Position numbers and translations under genes: made by a program. A DNA stretch of 64,000 nt from Glandiceps talaboti (taxonomy: Eukaryota > Hemichordata > Enteropneusta > Spengelidae). The stretch lies in NCBI RefSeq assembly GCF_964340395.1, contig NC_135570.1, forward strand, positions 492,001 through 556,000, read 5' to 3'. Below are positions 38,731-52,700 of the stretch, one piece after another (the stretch's first letter is position 1; each line of letters begins with the position of its first letter). Below the pieces are notes generated by a model, which saw only the letters and a program-made list of their open reading frames with translations, was not told the DNA's origin and ran no database searches.

Positions 38731-41730
38731 CACCACATGACTGTATTCTCTAGGTTTCTTCATCTTAGATTGTCATAGTAACACTTGCAAACAATGGTAA
38801 ATCTTTTCTGAATCACATCCTCAATAACATTATACATGAACCAAAGAAAATTCTTAACTATGAAATTGTTAGTTTTTTTGCCGATATTCTTTCACTGAGT
38901 GAAAGGGTTGACATACAAAATTTTGTGAAGAGTTACAACTCTATTTCCCTTTTTTGTCACAGAAAAAAGAAATCAAATTTGTTTTAATCACAATTACATT
39001 GGTAATATATAAATATCATACAGATACAAAACCAGGATTCTTAAAACTTGTATTTTAACATAAAAAGTCAATTTCCAATAAAAATAAAACTCCTAAAAAT
39101 GATAGTCTTTGCAGTTCCTACATTAATTTATGCAATACTTTTATCAACATAAACTTCAATGAACGATACTGCTAGCCATTACACTAAGGAAATGAGCTGA
39201 TTTTGCCACATGTAAATGGCATATATTGACTGAAAGCGGCTTTCTTTCCATTTGGTACATTTTCAATACTGAAAATGACAACAATCAATAAATTCTATTG
39301 TGTAACGCTATAATGCTATCAAATGGATGCAAAATGACCCTAATTTGGGGTTTTATGAATCAACCAAAATCAATTCCAGTCGTCATGGCACATCTATTTT
39401 AAAGTAAGCGGATAAAATAACGGCAATTTTCTCTTTTCTATTTCTTTTCAGAGGTTAACACAGGCTGAATATATTAAGGCTAATTTGACCATTTTCTTGC
39501 AGTAGGCATGTGGTTTTTCCATCATCTGGAACAAGTTTCTCATTTTTATTGAGCTATTAGTGAAGCTATAGGCATAGCAGTTGTAATAATTTGATGCTAA
39601 CGAGGTCTCCCAAGGGAGTCTTTTCAACAATTTTTTGTAATTTTTCTTCTGTGACAGTTAACGTCCAGACAGCAGACACATATACACACAGCTGGATAGA
39701 CATAACCTAACCTTTTCAGCAATATTTCTCAGTTTTCATTTTATGGATACATTTTTTGAACATTCTACAAATACAAATTTTAATAAGATTTAGAAGAAAA
39801 ATATTTATGAAAACAGACGTGTGAAAGTTGCTATCGTAACATTTTTCATAACAAATCCCCCAAAACTATACAATTAACAATAACATAACTTTGCAGTTTA
39901 CTCTTTAAAACAGTTTAAAAATTCATAAACAGACCATAAACATGTGAACATAAACTATGACATGCTTTACATGGTTTCAAAAGCATGTAGACATGTACAT
40001 GTGGTTTAGCCCAGAGACTTGGCTCTTGGCTTAAAAACAATTCACCAAAACTGCCAAGCCCGAGTCAGATAAGCAAGTCACAGTCAGCTAACACATGTGT
40101 TCAAATTATTTACACAATATTAGGTGTGAAAGATAAATTTTGTATGTTTTATAAAATATTTAATCCAAAGAATGTACAAATAAAAACAAAAAGTACAATA
40201 CATGACTCTCAAGTACGTTTATAAATTTAGCTTCATTTTGAATCAAGAAATACTACTAACTGAACTCACCACAGCTTTCACCTAGTATGCATCGTGACTT
40301 CAGAAAATACTGACAAAGCCATGATGGAGACCTGGTGAAAACTTTGTTTAGCTACTAGTATTTGTTGGTGCAAAATTAATTCAAATTTATGAATATAGAT
40401 TGAATGTTTACACAGATAATTTTTATCATTTCTGTGACTATAATGTATATATCATATTTATCTATCTACATATACAGTGCGATACCATGTAAAGTTACAT
40501 CACATACTGCCATCAATACATGTAAAGTGTGACTGACAGTCTGTCTGCCAATACACACTTTTATTTACAACTAAAATGTCACATAATTTTATATTGGTTT
40601 GTTATCTCTCGAAATGCAATCATAGGATTTATTTTTCCTGACTTTTAAAAGAGGTTGCTTAGCATTTTTCACATGTAATACAACATAACAATGAGTCCCA
40701 TTGATATCTACAGCTTCTTTGAAAGAATCCAAACTTTCAAACCCTGACCTCTAACCTTTCAACCTTGACCTCATATCTATCAATGAAGACACAATTCAAA
40801 TCACTGAAAACAATGGATGTTATCAACACCTGGTGAAGGCTGAATTAAAAGCTTTATCCGTTCAAATTCAGTTCCTCAGGGAATAAATTTGTCTTTGTTG
40901 TATAAACTGACATGAGCACTAAATTGGCCTTATCAAAAAGTTGACAAACTATGGCCTGAGGGCTTGGCTTGGTTACAGTTTAAACCTCAGGCTGAAAAGT
41001 ACAGAAGTCATTACAATGCTGAGAACTCATAGAGATCCAACTAAAACAATACTATGTATTCAGATTCCATTAACCAAAACTTGTTTTGTGTCCTACAGGT
41101 GATAATCTTTATGTAAGAGTCACAGTAGCCTTCTATTTATGATGGAAAGGCATGTAATGTTGCAGTATCATTAGTTAATAGTATCGGGGGGAAATAGCCA
41201 ATGTCGCACAAAGCTGCTTTTTCTGCCCATACTATGTAAGGTAAGCTGTGATTGCCCGCAGCTAAAAAATAAATGGTAAGCTTCAGACACTTGTATAGCT
41301 GCATGCCTGGATGAAAACTGATCCGGTTCTATTCTCTTGGTTAGATAGAGGTCAGTTACCTGTACACACCAACTGAATGGTATACTCTATATATCTCATA
41401 CACTAGGGAATTCATAAGTGACAGATTGTGTTGAATTTAGACTTCAGACAGCTAGACAGAAAAACGGCTCATAATTTGCCTTTGTTCCCCCATTATTGTG
41501 AGTGAAGTTGTGTCAACACTGAAAGGAATTGAGACTTGAAGACTGACAAAGATTCATACAAGCAATCCAGTGTGTTTTTTTATACCATAAAGAGAAAACA
41601 TCAGTGGACTTTGTATGTTTAGGGAGGGACAAAGCACTAAAAAATTCTGACAGGTATATGTAAAAGGCCTGTGTCCTTCAGCTGTTCAGAATACAATTTG
41701 AGAAAACAACTCGTGAATGTATACTTCATT
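38731..41730. other. AT-rich non-coding sequence, no feature recognised
   Basis: Only short frames (60 codons on the minus strand at 39448-39630) and no arrays are seen in this 3 kb. Confidence 0.5.
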
Positions 41731-41733
41731 GCC

Positions 41734-42200
41734 TCAGGGCATACAAGGAAAAATAGTGAGAATCTCAGGGCGTACAAGGAAAAATAGTGAGAATCTCAGG
41801 GCGTACAAGGAAAAATAGTGAGAATCTCAGGGCGTACAAGGAAAAATAGTGAGAATCTCAGGGCATACAAGGAAAAATAGTGAGAATCTCAGGGCATACA
41901 AGGAAAAATAGTGAGAATCTCAGGGCGTACAAGGAAAAATAGTGAGAATCTCAGGGCATACAAGGAAAAATAGTGAGAATCTCAGGGCATACAAGGAAAA
42001 ATAGTGAGAATCTCAGGGTGTACATGGAAAAACAGTGAGAATCTCAGGGCGTACATGGAAAATATTGAGAATCTCAGGGTGTACATGGAAAATATTGAGA
42101 ATCTCAGGGTGTACATGGAAAAATATTTGTAGATTGTCAATATTGTAATGTTTGTGTGCCCTGAGATTCTCAGGGTGTACAAAGAAGAATATTGAGAATC
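41734..42200. repeat. 31-bp minisatellite, 14 copies, with an inverted terminal unit
   Basis: The unit is CTCAGGGCGTACAAGGAAAA followed by ATAGTGAGAAT. Copies 1-9 are nearly perfect; copies 10-13 change to GTGTACATGGAAA-ATTGAG. After a 35-bp gap, CCCTGAGA-T-TCTCAGGG at 42159-42175 forms a perfect 8-bp-arm hairpin made of one inverted and one direct repeat core. Confidence 0.95.
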
Positions 42201-42419
42201 TACAAGTTTTATCAAAATTTGAACCAAAGTATCAGAACTGAAATATATGTAAGTCAAGGACAGTCTATAGACCCTGATGGACAGTCTAAACACTTCTACA
42301 TATACCCCATGGTGGGCGAAAAGTTTTGAGTGTCTGTTATCCCTTCCTTACACTTCCACCCCATGGTAGGAGAAAAGTTGAGTGTCTTATCCCTTCCTTA
42401 CAGTTTTGAATAGTTGTTA

Positions 42420-42615
42420 CAGTAAAATAGTATAAAACCATGTAAAATGCTGTAAAATAGTATAAAACCATGTAAAATGCTGTAAAATAGTATAAAACCA
42501 TGTAAAATGCTGAAAAATAGTATAAAACCATGTAAAATACTGTAAAATAGTATAAAACCATGTAAAATGCTGAAAATAGTATAAAATACTGTAAAATACT
42601 GTAAATATAGCAAAC
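42420..42615. repeat. 30-bp AT-rich minisatellite, 5-6 copies
   Basis: TGTAAAATAGTATAAAACCA followed by TGTAAAATGC repeats from 42421, decaying after 42570 into shorter TACTGTAAA units. Two minus-strand open frames across it are repeat artefacts. Confidence 0.95.
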
Positions 42616-42754
42616 TATTGTAAAACATTGTGAAATATATCAATTTTAACAACTGCAAAATATCAATATTAATGGTTAATGGTTTATTACCTTACAGCAT
42701 GGTATGGAAAGCATGGTACAGTAAATGTATCCACACTATAACAATCATAGCCAA

Positions 42755-43290
42755 ATAACGGTAAAATATTACAAAATTACCGTAAAATATAACAAAATTA
42801 CAGTAAAATATAACAAAACTACTGTAAAATATTACAAAATTACCATAAAACATTACAAATTTACAGTAAAATATTACAAAATTACAGTAAAATATAACAA
42901 AGTTACTGTAAATTACAAAATTACAGTAAAATATAACAAAGTTACTGTAAATTACAAAATTACAGTAAAATATAACAAAGTTACTGTAAATTACAAAATT
43001 ACAGTAAAATATAACAAAGTTACTGTAAATTACAAAATTACAGTAAAATATAACAAAGTTACTGTAAATTACAAAATTACAGTAAAATATAACAAAGTTA
43101 CTGTAAATTACAAAATTACAGTAAAATATAACAAAGTTACTGTAAATTACAAAATTACAGTAAAATATAACAAAGTTACTGTAAATTACAAAATTTCTGT
43201 AAAATATTACAAAATTACAGTAAAATATTACAAAATTACTGTAAGGTATAACAAAATTACAGTAAAATATAACAAAGTTACTTTAAAATA
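42755..43290. repeat. 39-bp higher-order array of a GTAAAATATAACAAA monomer
   Basis: A TTACAGTAAAATATAACAAA monomer (about 18-21 bp) flanks a core in which a full monomer plus a shortened inverted one (GTTACTGTAAATTACAAAA) repeat together every 39 bp. AGTTACTGTA occurs eight times from about 42901 to 43174. TTACAGTAA and TTACTGTAA are reverse complements, so each unit can pair internally. A 198-codon plus-strand open frame is a by-product of the 13-residue periodicity. Confidence 0.95.
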
Positions 43291-44901
43291 TGTAAAATTT
43301 TGCACTACAAAATATCATTGACACATGCAACTAGTTTATTCTTGAAAATCTAACTTTGTTAACTAAACAGCAAAGTAGATAAAATTGACACCGTTTTCAA
43401 GTTTCAGTCGACATTACTTTCAAATTATGATTAAATATGTATGAAAATATCACTTGATAAGATTTGTTCACCTTCTCTGTTATCATTTAAGTTGTATTGC
43501 CCTTAGCAACAACACTACAGAAACTAAATAGCTTCCTATGAAATATATATGACCACAGCAAATAAATTTACTAAAGTGTCCCCTTTCTTTTATCGGTCCA
43601 TGTATTCATCTACAAAACACTACAGAACTTCCTATCAAATAATTCTGTTTTTGTGTGCATTTCTTGTCTGTCTCTTTAAGCTATGGGTTGTTTTCAGCAT
43701 TGTTGTATTAATTTTTTTTCCCCTGAAATAAAGTTTAATAATAATAATTATAATAATAAATTTAAAAAAACTTTCCGTTCTCTCTTATATCAGATTTGTT
43801 AATTTTACAAATACCATAGAAGGTCCATAACATTCCCTACCATAAAATATGAAAATGTCAAAATTCACAAAATCTTCCCATCTCTGTATTCCTATAAAAT
43901 ACATACAAATATGTAAATGACTAAATTGTCTATTCTCACAGTTATTGAACCTAAAAACACTACAAAAACTCAACAGTACTTCCAATCAAATCCAAGGTAT
44001 CAAGCATTCTATGAGATTTAAATATTACATATGATAAGACAAGTACAGCTTTTTATCCATCAATACACTGAGTGTCTACCAGGTTGTCAACCTCAATCAT
44101 TTCCAATTGACTAGTAAGCCCTATCCCCTACTTCTGTGGATGTCTCCAGTTCTTCAACCTGTCAGTCTACATTTTACAACCACTGCAATGACATCAACAC
44201 TAACTTGACAGAAGAATTTATACTCTGTCAAACAATTCCACAGTGTACAAATATATCGCTGATTTTACTTTTGTGTCTGACAGCCCCAAAACACATAATC
44301 AATTTTCAGATACCACTACATTTGATGAAAACTGCAGATATTTGTCGTCTCAGAATGTGCCGTGCTGTTGACAGAGAATTCGTGATAGAATGTATTTTGG
44401 AACACAACCTTGCACACAGTGAGATTAAATCTTTTCATGTGAGCATTGACACCCCAGTCTGGCATACATGTATTTGAGAAAGTGACCCAACTTAGATTCA
44501 TGAGAAAATAGCTAGCAGGTTTTAATCAGTCAGTCACACTTACGCAAATTGGTTTGATACTATAGTACAGGTAAATGTATCCTGCTAAGGGCACTACATT
44601 TTTACGTCAGCATGTCTTCATTTTACAGGTAATAACGCCATGTTTTTTACACAAAGAATAACACTGCACCAGCTTCCACATCAATTTATTAAAATAATGG
44701 AAACTGATAAATGAGGCTACAGCAATATGGAAAAGTAGATTTTCTCACAAATTTAGCAAAATTATTTTAAAGGATTTTCATTTTAAAACGGCACTGGTAT
44801 TTGTTTTTACATTAATTTCAGTTTTCTCTCAAAGCCAATATTTGCAATGCTTTTTAACAGGCAGTCAATATATAAGTATAAAATCAAAATCTACCTGAGC
44901 T

Positions 44902-44923
44902 GGGGGGGGGGGGGGGGGGGGGG
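44902..44923 (+). repeat. 22-G run
   Basis: Twenty-two consecutive G. Long poly-G can form quadruplex DNA and often marks assembly or sequencing uncertainty in length. Confidence 0.9.
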
Positions 44924-45939
44924 CTGGTCCCTTACTAGAAGAGGTGGGGAACTTCCCCACATTTTAGTAAGGTCACTTAATCCCCTCACCATCACCACTA
45001 GAATTTTACATGTCACAAGGTAGAGAAATCTAACCAATTTTCTGTGTCAGTAACATAGCAGGGCTCCTAATTACCTCAGTAAAACACTGGTAATGAACCT
45101 GTAGTTCTGGAAGGGAAGAAGTCGACAACGTAGCCATGTCAATCACCACAAAGTCTATGGCACAGTATTGAATCTGAACTGAATATTTTTTCTTCCCAAA
45201 GCCATTAATAAAACTCTCAAATCAGCATTATTCAGTTTGTATATATGTATAGTGTAAAACACTGTTTGTTTAGTGATAAGCTATCTATCATATCTAAACA
45301 CCATCATAACAGGCTCTTGTGTTTTAGATGCTGTAACTTTGCAAAATTGTACAAAATGTGCTCAACTAAATTTCTGTCACTGATGAAGGGGATGGCTTCT
45401 TTTGACAAATGGTCTTCATTTTCTCACTTACTTTGTGATATATTTCATTGCAGGAGTGGGAAGGTAAGGAGAAGGACAGAGGGGAGGGTAGAAGGTTTTA
45501 ATTGCAGGTGAAAATTTCCACTTTGTGACATATTTCATTGAGAGAGGGGGGGAGGGGTAGCTCTTAATGTTTTGATTGCTGGCCTTCATTTTTAACTTAG
45601 TGTGAGAATTTAAGAACTTTTGTTTTTGCCCTTTAATATAAAGTGTACCTACATTGCATGCTGATGTACATTTTGTACTAAAACATTTGCTGTGGTTTAC
45701 AGTCAATTTTTGATCAAAATTAGCAGCAAAATACATCATTTTATTGTTGTTTATCAATCTAATAAACTTTTTTTCGTGAGTAGGGCATGGATTTTTGATT
45801 CAAATGAAAAATTCCACTCCCTTACCTCACACAACAATTTGAGACAGTCCCTAATCTATCAAGGATAATTTACAACTCTGCAATAAATATTTAATTCAAC
45901 ACCTTTTACTTCAATTCCACTAAATTGCAAAAAACTATG

Positions 45940-45953
45940 GTTGCCATGGTAAC
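45940..45953. promoter_or_regulatory. Palindromic X-box (RFX-type) motif
   Basis: GTTGCCATGGTAAC matches GTNRCC-N2-RGYAAC with both half-sites complete and near-perfect dyad symmetry. It lies in non-coding DNA with no visible gene start nearby. Confidence 0.4.
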
Positions 45954-46429
45954 TTCCTACTTGCCATCTCATACAGACATGAAACTATATTATCAATATA
46001 CTGGCATGTTAAAATGGTTTTAACACTATATTACATTGCAACAGAAATAGAATTTATAACCAGTCAGAACTTTAAAAACAAATATTTATTAGATGAATTC
46101 TTGCAAAAACTGATAAAGTTTCATATTTATACATATTAGTTGTAATCTTCTATCTTGCAAACTAGAATATATTTATGAACGTTTTATCTGTGTTTGTTAA
46201 TTACTAATGCAGATTACTACTCAACACAGTCATAAATTTCCTAGAAAGTAAAATTCCTAATCTTGTCATCTTACAAACTTCAAGGTATGAATATATCAAA
46301 TGATATGTACAAAATACTCATATACTATATGTGTTTTTATTCAATATAGTTTAGTTATATGGGTTGTCAATGATATTATAATATTGCAGTACAGATACAC
46401 TGTTGTATTCTATGCTGGTATCATGGATT

Positions 46430-46560
46430 GTGTGTTGTGTTAGTTGAGTTGAGTTGTGTTGTGTTGAGTTGTGTTAGCTATGTTGTGTTGCATATTATGT
46501 CCTCATATTAAATCTAGTACACTATGAAGGGCGTCATAGTACAGTTGTGTTGTTGTGTTG
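46430..46560. repeat. (TTGTG)n-like imperfect repeats
   Basis: GTTGTGTT/GAGTTGTGTT pentamer-like repeats at 46432-46495 and again at 46543-46562. Confidence 0.7.
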
Positions 46561-46978
46561 TATTATGCTATACATCTGTACATGTATTTTTCTATATTGT
46601 CTATTAGTAAATAATCTATTCCTAAAACTAGAGTTGATGTGGGTTTTTGTAAATTAATGTTAGTATGTATATCATAACTATGTTCATTCTAATTGTTCCT
46701 GTCTGGTCTATTTGAGAAAATTCAAGCTCTAAAGTTATTTGAATTGTTTTGTAGTAGATTTCTGGTCCAACTTTTTCTGAATTTTCAACACCGTAAAATA
46801 CATAGCATATAATCCATTGATACACTAGGGTATGTATACAATGTATATCAACACAACAAATTCATTGCAATATTGTAAATCGTGGCTGTATCATCATATC
46901 GCTTGATATCAATCAATTAATACCGTGTAAATTCTTGAAATCAAAAATGTTACCTTACTGCTTGGACATTGTATTGAT

Positions 46979-47020
46979 CCATTAATTAATTAATCAATCA
47001 ATCAATTAATCAATCAATGA
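46979..47020. repeat. (ATTA/ATCA)n microsatellite
   Basis: ATTAATTAATTA passes into ATCAATCAATCA and back, an interrupted tetranucleotide run. Confidence 0.9.
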
Positions 47021-47039
47021 CATTAACATCCCCGGTAGC

Positions 47040-49605
47040 TGTAAATGGAATATTTTAAATATCTATATCTTTCACCATTTTTGTTCATATTTCAAAATAT
47101 ATATGATTCACCATTCTTCATGTTATATTAAACTTTGTATAATAGTTACATTTGTACTTGAAACATGTATGATCACATGATAGTGATCAAAAACAAAACA
47201 TCATCCAGTAGTATCATATTCTCTTGACATCCTTATAAACCCAACTCAAAAACTCTTTACATATATGGACATCAAGTCTTCTAGTGTACAGGGTACCAGC
47301 AATAATTAGTAAAGAAGTAATATTTAGCTGATCAGAAGGTTTGAACTATTTTCAATACATTTGGTATGTTTTTACAGCAGGCAATATTAATGAAAACTCA
47401 TATACAGTTACATTATGGTAGGATTTGTACAGAAGCACATGAATCCAATGACATTCTGTTTAATGTCACTGTTAGGCAATTTTCAGAACTCAGAAATACT
47501 AGTAATATTTTATCACCTAGGCATGTCACAAAAATGCCTTGGTCAATACCGACTTCCATTCAACATGCTACATACAAATGTATGCATTACTACTATATAT
47601 ACGTGAGTCAACCTTCTTGTTCTGTTTTGACCCACTAGCATGTGGTAAAATGCTATTACAGGTACTGAGATCTGATTCACATGGAAAGATTTCCAAACTA
47701 AAGATGTCTTCAGTTTCACATTAATTTTTTACATACTCCATGATTGTTTAATGTGTACTGTACATGTAGTGGAATCAATTCAAAATGGCCGGACAAATCA
47801 ACACCTGTGCATTTCTATGTAGTCATACAATTCAAACCATGTTTTGGCTCAACAATACTTCACAACTCTAGTTATGTTGACATATCTACTACTATGAAAC
47901 TAACATGGTTTACATTCAGCCATGGTGAACAGCTGGTAATAATATCCCACAAAAATGGAAGACTTGACAATGAGATCAGCTGTGCAGAAAATGTGACACA
48001 AAAGGGATATGTATTAAGATGTGAGGAACGAAATACTAGGACATATACAATGTACAATGTATATCACAGTCATGACTGATGACAATTGAATATAGATGAA
48101 ATTTCAGAGTTATTAATTTCATAAATGTTATTTCAATTTTCCAGAGCAATTTGTAAGAAATACAATATACAGAGGAAACATGAGTGGTATTACTTTGATA
48201 AATCCATAGTTAAGGTTGGTGATAATTACATAGGAGGTGGTTAGAAAAAATTAACTCAATTTATATAGAATAGTAAGCTTGTCAGGCTGAGTTGTCTAGA
48301 GGCTTTAGCATGGACTTTGCATTTGTCATTCTACATAAATGTGTTGGCATGAACTTGAAAGGTGATTTTTCAGATTTATAATATTGCCAGAATGTGAGAA
48401 TCAATCTTTGGGGAAAAATATTAACACAACAAGAAAAGACTATGGGTGTAGCATATGTTAACATGAAAATTACATAATCATAATTTTAGTATTAGTAATT
48501 TTCACAATGGTTATTTTGTTGTTCAACTTGAGTTTGTCAAATACAACATATTATCTCATATATGGTGTTGTGATAGCTGACTCAGAGCATTTTGACATGA
48601 TGATCCATCAAATTAGCCAATGACATCACAGCTTTACTGAAGTTAATAAACTTAGTTTCCTGTACATCTTGACTCCAGGGGACGAGGAGAATTTTTCGAT
48701 TCTTGAATTTTAAAACACTATCAGAAATGTTTCTGAACAAAAGTTGCTCCTTTCCTGAAACTTCCACAATATTAGTTACCTGTACACCTACAAATGAACT
48801 ATAAAAAGGAGTGTTTGCTGAACTGCAGATGAATCAACACAAACTTCTGCATTCTGCTGTCTAATTTTTTTCTTCTGAAATTTGTTTTATACAAAACATT
48901 CATTCTTGACAGAAAAAATCAGATTTAATCTCATAACTTGTCCCAAGTTTATGAACTTTTTACAAAACAAAACTTTTAGAAATATGGCGCCATAAGTAGA
49001 GCACTGAAGTGCTGTCATTATACTAGACTAGAACCAAGCTGGATAAAGTTAAGCCTGTCTGCAGCTTTTTTCCATTAAATCTACACAACAACATTGCTTT
49101 GAAATTTCCTCTTACTTCTACTTTGACAGCATTATTATTTCTATTTATGTCATCTTATCAGTGGTAAGCCTCAGCCCCATCTCAATGCCAGTACATCTAA
49201 CATGTGTCTTTTTCTTTTAATACCCGTAAGAACATTTTCCATCGCCTGTCAATCACCAGTCAACAAAACGGATGCTGGAAAGCTTCAGTGGCTGTATTAG
49301 AGTGGCTCATTTTCTAAGCAGTGATGTTTTCCATCTTAAAAGCATCATTTTGTTTGACATCTTTATTTCGTACACTGAGTTACCTCCACCTGCTTACAAA
49401 AGCTTCCAAGCTACAATACGTAGCACAGTGTTTTCTTACAACATGTATAGTACGCTGTTCTGTTTTTTCTTAATATAATATAATGTGCTGTGATGTGTTG
49501 TGCTGTTCTTCATGACCATAATATGCTTTTCACAGGGCTGTCTATGTTTTCATACTCCACTAGGCTGTCTATGCAAACTGCTACCTTAAAAGTGTGCACA
49601 CTTGA
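47040..49605. other. Non-coding sequence, no supported gene
   Basis: Overlapping plus-strand frames of 60-111 codons lie at 47366-48079 but resemble no family and lack splice context. The segment 49080-49270 is less AT-rich and could be a conserved regulatory block; nothing in it was identified. Confidence 0.45.
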
Positions 49606-49608
49606 TGT

Positions 49609-49741
49609 TTACCTACCCAATACATTAAACAGATTTACCTACCCAATACATTAAATAGATTTACCTACCCAATACATTAAACAGATTTACCTACCCAAAA
49701 CATTAAACAGATTCACCTACCCATGTCATTGAACAGATTTC
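49609..49741. repeat. 26-bp minisatellite, five copies
   Basis: ACCTACCCAATACATTAAAC repeats at 49611, 49637, 49663, 49689 and (CACCTACCCATG variant) 49715. Confidence 0.92.
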
Positions 49742-52700
49742 ACAGACACTGACCATTGTCATTATTTTTCTCTCATCTTCATCTTAACAGCATCAATTGT
49801 CAGCAAGAATGATAAAGAGAATTGTTGTCGAAATAGTCCATTTTTAAAAATAACATTTTAATATCAGACTCTGGTGTACAAAACCTTTTAAGTTTTAGTG
49901 TACAGGCATAACTATGAGTTCATATAAGAAATAGAAAAATTAACTTAAATGTAACCACATTTACCCATGGGCACACTAACTTAGGGAAGGCAAATGATAC
50001 ATGTAAATCTGAGCCAATGTCAACCATGGGTATACTCATGGAAGACAAATATCTGTATTTAACAACTAACTCATGGAAGGCAAATGACAGATTTAAGCCA
50101 ATGTCTGCCTACACATACTACACTGACCCTCGTTAGTTCTCTATTTCTTAATTTGTTCAACCTTTAAGAAAGACCTTAGCTGGATAATGGGCCTGGTTAT
50201 TGAGTATTTGGTAAGCTTGAAAGACAGAAGATTGGAACCATTGCTTGTCACCACGGTTACATTGTATGTCATTAGTCTCTGTTTCACATCAATCCTATGT
50301 TTTTGTATTTCTACTGTTTTCTTTGTACTACTACACTATTTGATGTCAACTATAACTACAGACATCTTGTTTTGTCTACTACCCTTGAATTTCAGCGTAT
50401 TTCATTCTGTTTTCCCTTTCATCCAAACATTTCACAAATTTCTTTTGATCCCTGATCTGACACATAAATGGCTGAAATCAACAACACTTGTAGTTAAAGT
50501 AATAAACTGGTCATTCTACAAGGTCTTTGAAAAAACATCATAGTTTTTCTAAAGTTTTCAATTATTAGACTCAACTAACAAATATGTGTGAAGCTCCAGG
50601 TCAAGGAAGAATTAGTTTCTGGAAAGTTGGTTTGCTAAAAGCGTAACCAGGGAATAATCTTTCAAAAGGCACTCCGCTCTAGACTTTCTGCTTCCCTGAG
50701 TAATTTACTTTAAATAACGTAGTAGTTGTACATATTGTAATAAGTCCACAATTCAAGTTCATATCATCTGAATATGTAATATGCCCCGAGGGATTATGGC
50801 AGACAAATATAATCAATGGCAGATAAGTGTACAAAAATATGGATTTTTCATTTTAGTAATATTTTGTAAATGATGCTTTTAAACCAAATTTCTGATATCA
50901 CTGCATAAAAATGGACTATTTGAATTATCTTGATCCAAAAAGAATTTGACGGGTGATAAAAAGTTGACAAAGAGGGCAAAAATATTGACAAAGTTCACTC
51001 ATTTTCATGTGAAAGTGGTTGACACTTTGAACTTAAATAAAGTAGTTAGAATTCTAAACAATCCCTACATTTGCATGTGAGAAGCTTCTATGACAGTCAC
51101 ATGCTAAAAGGAAATGAGCTTATTGTAAGACTAGATAAGTAATGCTACTGAGTCAAGTTCAAAGTGTCTGGTCATTTGAATACCTTTGTTTTCACCAGAA
51201 TCTTAATTACAGGAATCTTAATTACAGGACAGTTTTGCTATAAACAACCCATTTACATCAGTAATGTTTGTAGTGGTCATACAGAAAATCAGTTTATGTA
51301 TTACAACTTTGTGTATTTTACCTGAAGTTCATATTTGCCTCTTATCTGAATTTTTACAAAAAAATTAGAAATGTGTTCAAATGAAATCAGTGAGTTCCTT
51401 TTCTGTTTGTCAAAAGTCACAGCACTGCTATTGAATTTCATGAAACAACAGAACTTCCTCAACCTGATATCGCATAATTCTAAGCTATTTTTTTTTAGAC
51501 ATATGACAAAATTCATCAAGAAACCCATAACAGTTACTTGATTTGACCTGGGTGTTGCCATGGTTCTGACACCATGGTAAAAACAGTGAGCTGGCAATTT
51601 GAACTCTCAACCTAAGCGGAAGACAGTGCCACTACTTTGGCATGGAAAGGTGAGGTCGCGTCTGTCAGCAAAGTCATTTTAAACCATTCTTTTAAGTTTG
51701 TGTAATTGGATAAACCATAAAAGGGTAATGGACCAGTTACTGGAGACTGCAAACTGGCGTCCTAAGAAGCAAATAATTACTTTCTTATCAGTTGCTGAGG
51801 TATAAAATGTAAAACATGTTTGTAACATGGCTACCTTGGTTGATTTTACACCCTGCACCTGGGTATGTTTACAAGTGTATGGGTCAGATAGTAATGTACT
51901 AAACTGCTGTATATGTTCAATGTAGTGCAGTGAGTGCTATACATCACCACTGTATGGTCTGCTTTAAATATGAATACCAGAAGACTACTTTTGAAAACAC
52001 CAACCTCTACACACAAGAAACAAAAAAAGGGTCTCCTTGATGGTTAAACCTGATAACCAATTGATTTGGTTGGTGATCAAGAAAAAGGTTTCACATTAAC
52101 AATACAGAATGTCCTGATATAGAATCAACAAAACATGTCGGATCCAATAGGGCAGTTAAAAAACTGACCTCCAGTTCCCAGTGCTGTTATTTGAAAAGAG
52201 TTCGAATAAAGAGCTTCATACCACCATCTAGCTGACAATGGCTGCCTCTACACTATACAGTGAGGTCCACACAAAATAACATAAACTGACAAAACAAAGT
52301 GTTTTTATGAAGTACTGTACTGAGTAAGTCGATCTATAAGGAAACTCACTTGTAGGTAAAGTTCGTATTTTACACACACTGTTTGTTACTTTTAATGGAT
52401 ATTTTAATAGAATAATCAATAATGGTGATATTTACCTGTTTTTATTAGTCACTAAAAACTACAGTTGTCTGACACTATGTAGGATAAAAGTGTTGATATG
52501 CGGTAAGGAAATTAAAGTATCTAGTAAATGAAGTACTTGTATCTAATTACCATGACAACTTCCACTGAGATAATAAACCAAAATTACACTAATTTCCATG
52601 GCTGATTTAATTACCATGAACGAGACTCCTGTTATATTTAATTGATCTAATGGTGATTGTATCAATTTCACATGGTCAATCTCGTTCACAGTATCACACA

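Noticed and set aside
42725-43321. 198-codon plus-strand open frame
   Set aside because: It is entirely the translation of an AT-rich tandem array with a 13-residue period; it has no unique domain or splice context.
44136-44477. 113-codon plus-strand frame
   Set aside because: No recognisable motif, and the reverse strand is partly open too; treated as chance.
47744-48079. 111-codon plus-strand frame
   Set aside because: No domain and no good splice sites; the reverse strand has a 61-codon frame in the same place.
50187-50543. 118-codon hydrophobic plus-strand frame
   Set aside because: It looks membrane-like only because the DNA is T-rich; no family or splice support.
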